Shown here: positions 60,706 through 64,000 of the stretch, piece by piece | How the letters are laid out: every line of letters starts with the position of its first letter | How positions within the stretch are numbered: position 1 is the first letter of the stretch | Assembly (NCBI RefSeq): GCF_002159555.1 | Contig: NZ_NFIV01000003.1 | Span: 62,001-126,000 of the forward strand | Length of the DNA: 64,000 bases | Origin: Muribaculum sp. An289 | GTDB lineage: Bacteria; Bacteroidota; Bacteroidia; Bacteroidales; UBA932 | Direction of reading: 5' to 3' | The notes under the pieces: model-generated | What the model was told of the DNA's origin: nothing | What the model saw: only the letters and a program-made list of their open reading frames with translations | Databases searched by the model: none | Translations under genes and position numbers: made by a program

Positions 60706-62706
60706 ATGAAAATGAATTACTTTTCAAGCAATGCCGTCCTTATGATGGCGGCATTGCCTTTGTTTTTTATGTTTTCTTCGTGTTCCCCGGTAGAACCTGC
60801 CGTTGATGATCCCATACTTGAATTGCAGTCGGCGGACAGTATGTACGTTCCGGCTTCCCGTTGTGATACTGTCATAAATTATTCTCTTATTAATCCGGCT
60901 TCCGGAGAGATAACCGTTTCAACGGAAGAAAGCGTATGGATTAAAGGGTTTGATGTGGAAACCGAAGGTGTCATAGCGTTTTCCGTTCTGGAAAATACTT
61001 TAGAAGATTCGCGCGAAGGAGAAGTGGTGATTGCATATCCCGGAGCGGAGGACCTTGTAGTCACGATTATTCAGGATGGAGCCGAAAAAAACGAGCCGGT
61101 TGTAAGTGAGCATTTTACAATTTCGGATATAAATCCTACGGCTGTATCGGTGACAGCCCATGTAAAGCCGGCCGATTCAGAAATGAGGTATATCGCGCTG
61201 TCGAGGCCGAAGGCATTGGTGGATGAACTCGGTGATGATGAAAGTCTTTACAGGTATGATCTTGAGTATTTCAACGATTATTCCAAAGCATACGGCATAT
61301 CCTTGTCCGAAGTATTGATGCGTTTCGGATCGGTAGGCGAGAAAGACATACAGGTCGTCGGCCTCGAAGAAGGGCAGGAATATTATTTTTATGTATACGG
61401 GACGGATATTTACGGCGAAAGGCTTACCGATATATGCAAAGCCTGTTTCATGACGGATGTGATTGAGCTAATAGACGTGACTTTTACGTTCGATATACAA
61501 TGCGAAGGATTTGTAGCCCATGCAAAGATAAAGGCATCGGATCCTGAAATCCCCTTCTATTTCGATTTGACGGAGGGTTATGATTTCCGCAGCAAAGAAC
61601 CTGATGAATTCGTATCGGACTTTATAGCCGATATTTTTGCGGAATACGCTTCTTTCGGTTTTTCTCCTGAGTATGTAATCGAAAAGCTCGGTTCGTTCGA
61701 TGAAGACACTTACGATTTCGGCAATCTGCAACCTGAAACCGAGTATGTAGTATTCGCAGCCGCTTTGGATTATGAAGGCATGGTGGTCTCCAAGGCAGGT
61801 TATGAGGCCTTTTGGACTGGAAAGCCGGGAGATGCTTCAAAACTTACGGTTTCATACAAGATCAGCCGGATAACCTCACGCGGAGCATACGTCGAAACTT
61901 ACCCTTCGGACAATACAGTCAAATACTTTTATGATGTGGTACCTGCTGGCACAGATGCCGATTATGTAAAACAGATAATCAAGAATACTGCAGACTCCTA
62001 TATCGAAGCTGGACAGGCTTCCGATTTCAATGATTTCATGGCCAACCTGCTTGCATTAAGGGGAAACGATGCATATGAATACAATACGCTTGAGAGTGAT
62101 ACGGAGTACGTGCTATACTCTTTCGGTATAACGGAAGACGGCGATTATGCTACCGATATCATGTTCGGGGATACTTTCACCACTTTAGAGGAAAAATTGT
62201 CCGATGCTGCAATAGAGGTCACTTTCGACAAGTATTTCGATTCCCAGGAAGTGAATGCCCAGTATCCTTCGATCCCGGGTGTTCCGGGAATGGCTTTGGT
62301 ACCGAGCATAATCACGGTAAATGAATCTGCGGAAGGTTATTATTATCTGGCTTCCCACGGCGATATAACCGACATCCAGACTTATCCGGACGATATCATT
62401 TTGGGCGAACTGTTGGAGATGGGTGAGTCCCAGCCTTCGCCTTATTGGTTAAGCTACGGAGAGTTCACATATCTTGGAGTCGCTTATGACAAGGAAGGGA
62501 ATTTTGGTCCGATATTCAGGGCCAAGCATACCATTACCGAAGACGGGGTTTCTCCTGTCAGTGATTTCGATCCGGGCATAATGTCGGCCGGTGCATCGGT
62601 AAAGCCTTATTCGGCAGATTTGGAGAATGAGGCTGTCACTGTAACAATAAACAGAAAGATAGAGAAAACGGACATTGGACAGGCAAGTAAAGGTACAAGC
62701 ATATGA
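60706..62706 (+). CDS. Surface lipoprotein with repeated Fn3-like modules carrying helical inserts
   Basis: 666 residues. Lipobox FSSC (about Cys26). Residues about 35-128 resemble a BACON-type beta domain (INPASGEITVSTEESVWIKG). Then come three clear copies of a module of roughly 110-125 residues, at about 133-255, 258-372 and 377-495, each with a PSD/PAD strand, a helical insert and a closing DTEYVLYSFG-like strand pair; a fourth, more diverged one ends the protein. The module is shared with the first and fourth lipoproteins of this run. The stop overlaps the next start in ATGA. Function unknown. Confidence 0.8.
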   Translation: MKMNYFSSNAVLMMAALPLFFMFSSCSPVEPAVDDPILELQSADSMYVPASRCDTVINYSLINPASGEITVSTEESVWIKGFDVETEGVIAFSVLENTLEDSREGEVVIAYPGAEDLVVTIIQDGAEKNEPVVSEHFTISDINPTAVSVTAHVKPADSEMRYIALSRPKALVDELGDDESLYRYDLEYFNDYSKAYGISLSEVLMRFGSVGEKDIQVVGLEEGQEYYFYVYGTDIYGERLTDICKACFMTDVIELIDVTFTFDIQCEGFVAHAKIKASDPEIPFYFDLTEGYDFRSKEPDEFVSDFIADIFAEYASFGFSPEYVIEKLGSFDEDTYDFGNLQPETEYVVFAAALDYEGMVVSKAGYEAFWTGKPGDASKLTVSYKISRITSRGAYVETYPSDNTVKYFYDVVPAGTDADYVKQIIKNTADSYIEAGQASDFNDFMANLLALRGNDAYEYNTLESDTEYVLYSFGITEDGDYATDIMFGDTFTTLEEKLSDAAIEVTFDKYFDSQEVNAQYPSIPGVPGMALVPSIITVNESAEGYYYLASHGDITDIQTYPDDIILGELLEMGESQPSPYWLSYGEFTYLGVAYDKEGNFGPIFRAKHTITEDGVSPVSDFDPGIMSAGASVKPYSADLENEAVTVTINRKIEKTDIGQASKGTSI

Positions 62707-64000
62707 GAAAATTATTGCATTCATTTCAGTTTTTGACCGTCGTATCGCTTTTATCCGTTCTTATACCATCGTGTACGGATGAACCGGCGGCGAATGAAAT
62801 TTTTCGTATAGAAGACGGGTCTGATATCATAGCCGATTATGCGGGCGGTGAATATACGATATCTTATACAATAGAGAATTTTGCTTCACGCGGTTCCGTC
62901 TATGCGGAATGCGGTGCGGATTGGATAAAAGGTCTGTATTGCGGCGAGTATGGAAAGGTGAGTTTCATCGTGGAGGAAAATGACAGCGGAAGCCAAAGGG
63001 AAACCTCGATAACCGTCGGTTATTCGGTGACCGGAGATAAGGATTCCGTAAAAGTCATCCAGACGGCGGAGACTGGAGGGACAGGAAAAGAGCCCATTTT
63101 GACACTTATCTCACCTGACACTCTTTCCGTTCCTGTCCTTGGCGGCGATTATGATTTGCAGTATGCGGTTTTCAATGCTTCCGATGAAAGCGGCATGGTG
63201 TCTGTCATCCCTTCGGAAGAATGGCTGAGTGTGTCGGAGGTTTCGGAAAATACGGTATCAATAGTTGCCGAACCCAACATTTCGGATGTTCCGCGTTCTG
63301 CAACCCTTAGATTCGAATACGGGACGGCCGAGCCCGTATCGGTTTCGGTAGACCAGGCAAGCCTGACTTCGGAAAGACTTGAAATTACCGTGGACAGCAC
63401 AGGTGTACGCGGCGCAAAGGTTTCCGTAGCACCTACGGACCCGATTTATATGACGTATGTGGTTTTCGTGAATTTGAAAGAGTACATAGACGCCCTCGGA
63501 AGCGATTATGATATTTTCATGTCCGATCTTGCACTTATTCAGCAATATGCTTTAAGTTACGATCTGACCATAACGGAAGCGATGTGGATTTTCCTCAAGC
63601 AAGGCAACAAGTCCCTTGTGTTTGAAGACCTTGCTCCTGATACCGAATACTATTGTTATGGATACGGAGTTACGGACAGTCTGGATTATCTTACCGTTGT
63701 ATGCAAGGAATATTTCGAGACAAACGCAATCAACCGTGTTGACTGCACATTCTCGTTGTCGGCAGAGGCGACACACAATTCCGCTGTAGTGACAGTAGTG
63801 CCTTCGGACAACGACGTTCCATATATATGCGGTCTGATTGATCCCGATGTCTTCACATTGCTTTACGGAGCATTTTCCAACGAAAGCATGCAGGGCCTGC
63901 TGACTTCCATAATCGACGGATTGGCGGAAAATGGCGTTTCGATTCAAGATTATATCGAAGGTTACGCTTATACGGGGAGTCAGGAAATTTCTTTCGATGA
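62703..64000 (+). CDS. Surface lipoprotein with BACON-like and Fn3-like modules (partial)
   Basis: Starts at the ATG at 62703, overlapping the previous stop by four bases, and runs off the window after about 432 codons. Lipobox IPSC (Cys24). Two BACON-like domains occupy about 30-122 (ECGADWIKGLY) and 130-215 (SEEWLSVSEVSENTVSIVAE). They are followed by at least one complete helical-insert Fn3-like module (about 218-345, LAPDTEYYCYGYGVTDSLDY) and the start of a second. It is a tandem relative of the preceding gene. BACON domains are often found on glycan-acting surface proteins, but no enzyme domain is visible yet. Confidence 0.82.
   Translation, partial: MRKLLHSFQFLTVVSLLSVLIPSCTDEPAANEIFRIEDGSDIIADYAGGEYTISYTIENFASRGSVYAECGADWIKGLYCGEYGKVSFIVEENDSGSQRETSITVGYSVTGDKDSVKVIQTAETGGTGKEPILTLISPDTLSVPVLGGDYDLQYAVFNASDESGMVSVIPSEEWLSVSEVSENTVSIVAEPNISDVPRSATLRFEYGTAEPVSVSVDQASLTSERLEITVDSTGVRGAKVSVAPTDPIYMTYVVFVNLKEYIDALGSDYDIFMSDLALIQQYALSYDLTITEAMWIFLKQGNKSLVFEDLAPDTEYYCYGYGVTDSLDYLTVVCKEYFETNAINRVDCTFSLSAEATHNSAVVTVVPSDNDVPYICGLIDPDVFTLLYGAFSNESMQGLLTSIIDGLAENGVSIQDYIEGYAYTGSQEISFD

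Overview
The window is a gene-dense stretch of a Bacteroidota chromosome, most likely order Bacteroidales. Three things support this: the complete bat (aerotolerance) operon, the many upstream sites matching the Bacteroidota -7 promoter consensus TAnnTTTG, and the rich set of lipobox proteins with Big_2, BACON-like and Fn3-like modules. I do not assign a genus. Almost every gene is housekeeping, and no prophage, insertion sequence, CRISPR array or integrase is visible.

Layout. Bases 1-10540 hold the end of nusG, then rplK-rplA-rplJ-rplL-rpoB-rpoC and a strong terminator. Bases 10.6-12.4 kb carry a gamma-carbonic-anhydrase-like protein and a TlpA-type lipoprotein. Bases 12.5-16.4 kb (minus) run lysS-trmH-like-aroE-ssb, divergent from recJ. 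Bases 18.2-25.6 kb (minus) form a long tightly spaced run, exbB-exbD-tonB-rluB-era-parC-aroK, preceded by truA. Bases 26.5-34.6 kb are the bat operon: moxR, a DUF58 gene, a membrane protein, batA, a fused batB-batC and a fused batD-batE. They are followed by a convergent sirtuin and an odd AAA/STAND-like ATPase. Bases 36.4-37.2 kb hold rplU-rpmA behind a structured leader. Bases 37.3-38.6 kb encode a di-iron hemerythrin protein overlapping a LuxR-type regulator that lacks the phospho-acceptor Asp. They face an iron uptake unit of a FeoA-FeoB fusion plus a 59-residue Cys-rich membrane protein.

Bases 41.3-42.0 kb are a non-coding spacer with five tandem 84-bp units, each able to form a hairpin. 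serS-ruvC, an outer-membrane beta-barrel protein, rluD, a kinase-less PASTA protein, a GH5 lipoprotein, rpmH, rsmG, an ECF sigma factor, polA, an aminotransferase, tpiA and prmA follow. The last 6 kb begin with tRNA-Leu(UAG) and its very long perfect inverted repeat. Four successive surface lipoproteins follow, the last cut by the window edge.

The strongest leads are: (1) a structured repeat that carries a promoter, in three tandem copies before tpiA with a relative before the hemerythrin gene; (2) the 84-bp hairpin array; (3) the hemerythrin/pseudo-receiver pair; (4) a repeated Fn3-like module with a helical insert shared by three neighbouring lipoproteins; (5) the paired BatBC and BatDE fusions, each keeping a signal-peptide-like segment at the joint; (6) a DNA polymerase I whose 3'-5' exonuclease residues appear lost. 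All functional statements come from reading the sequence; no database search was run.
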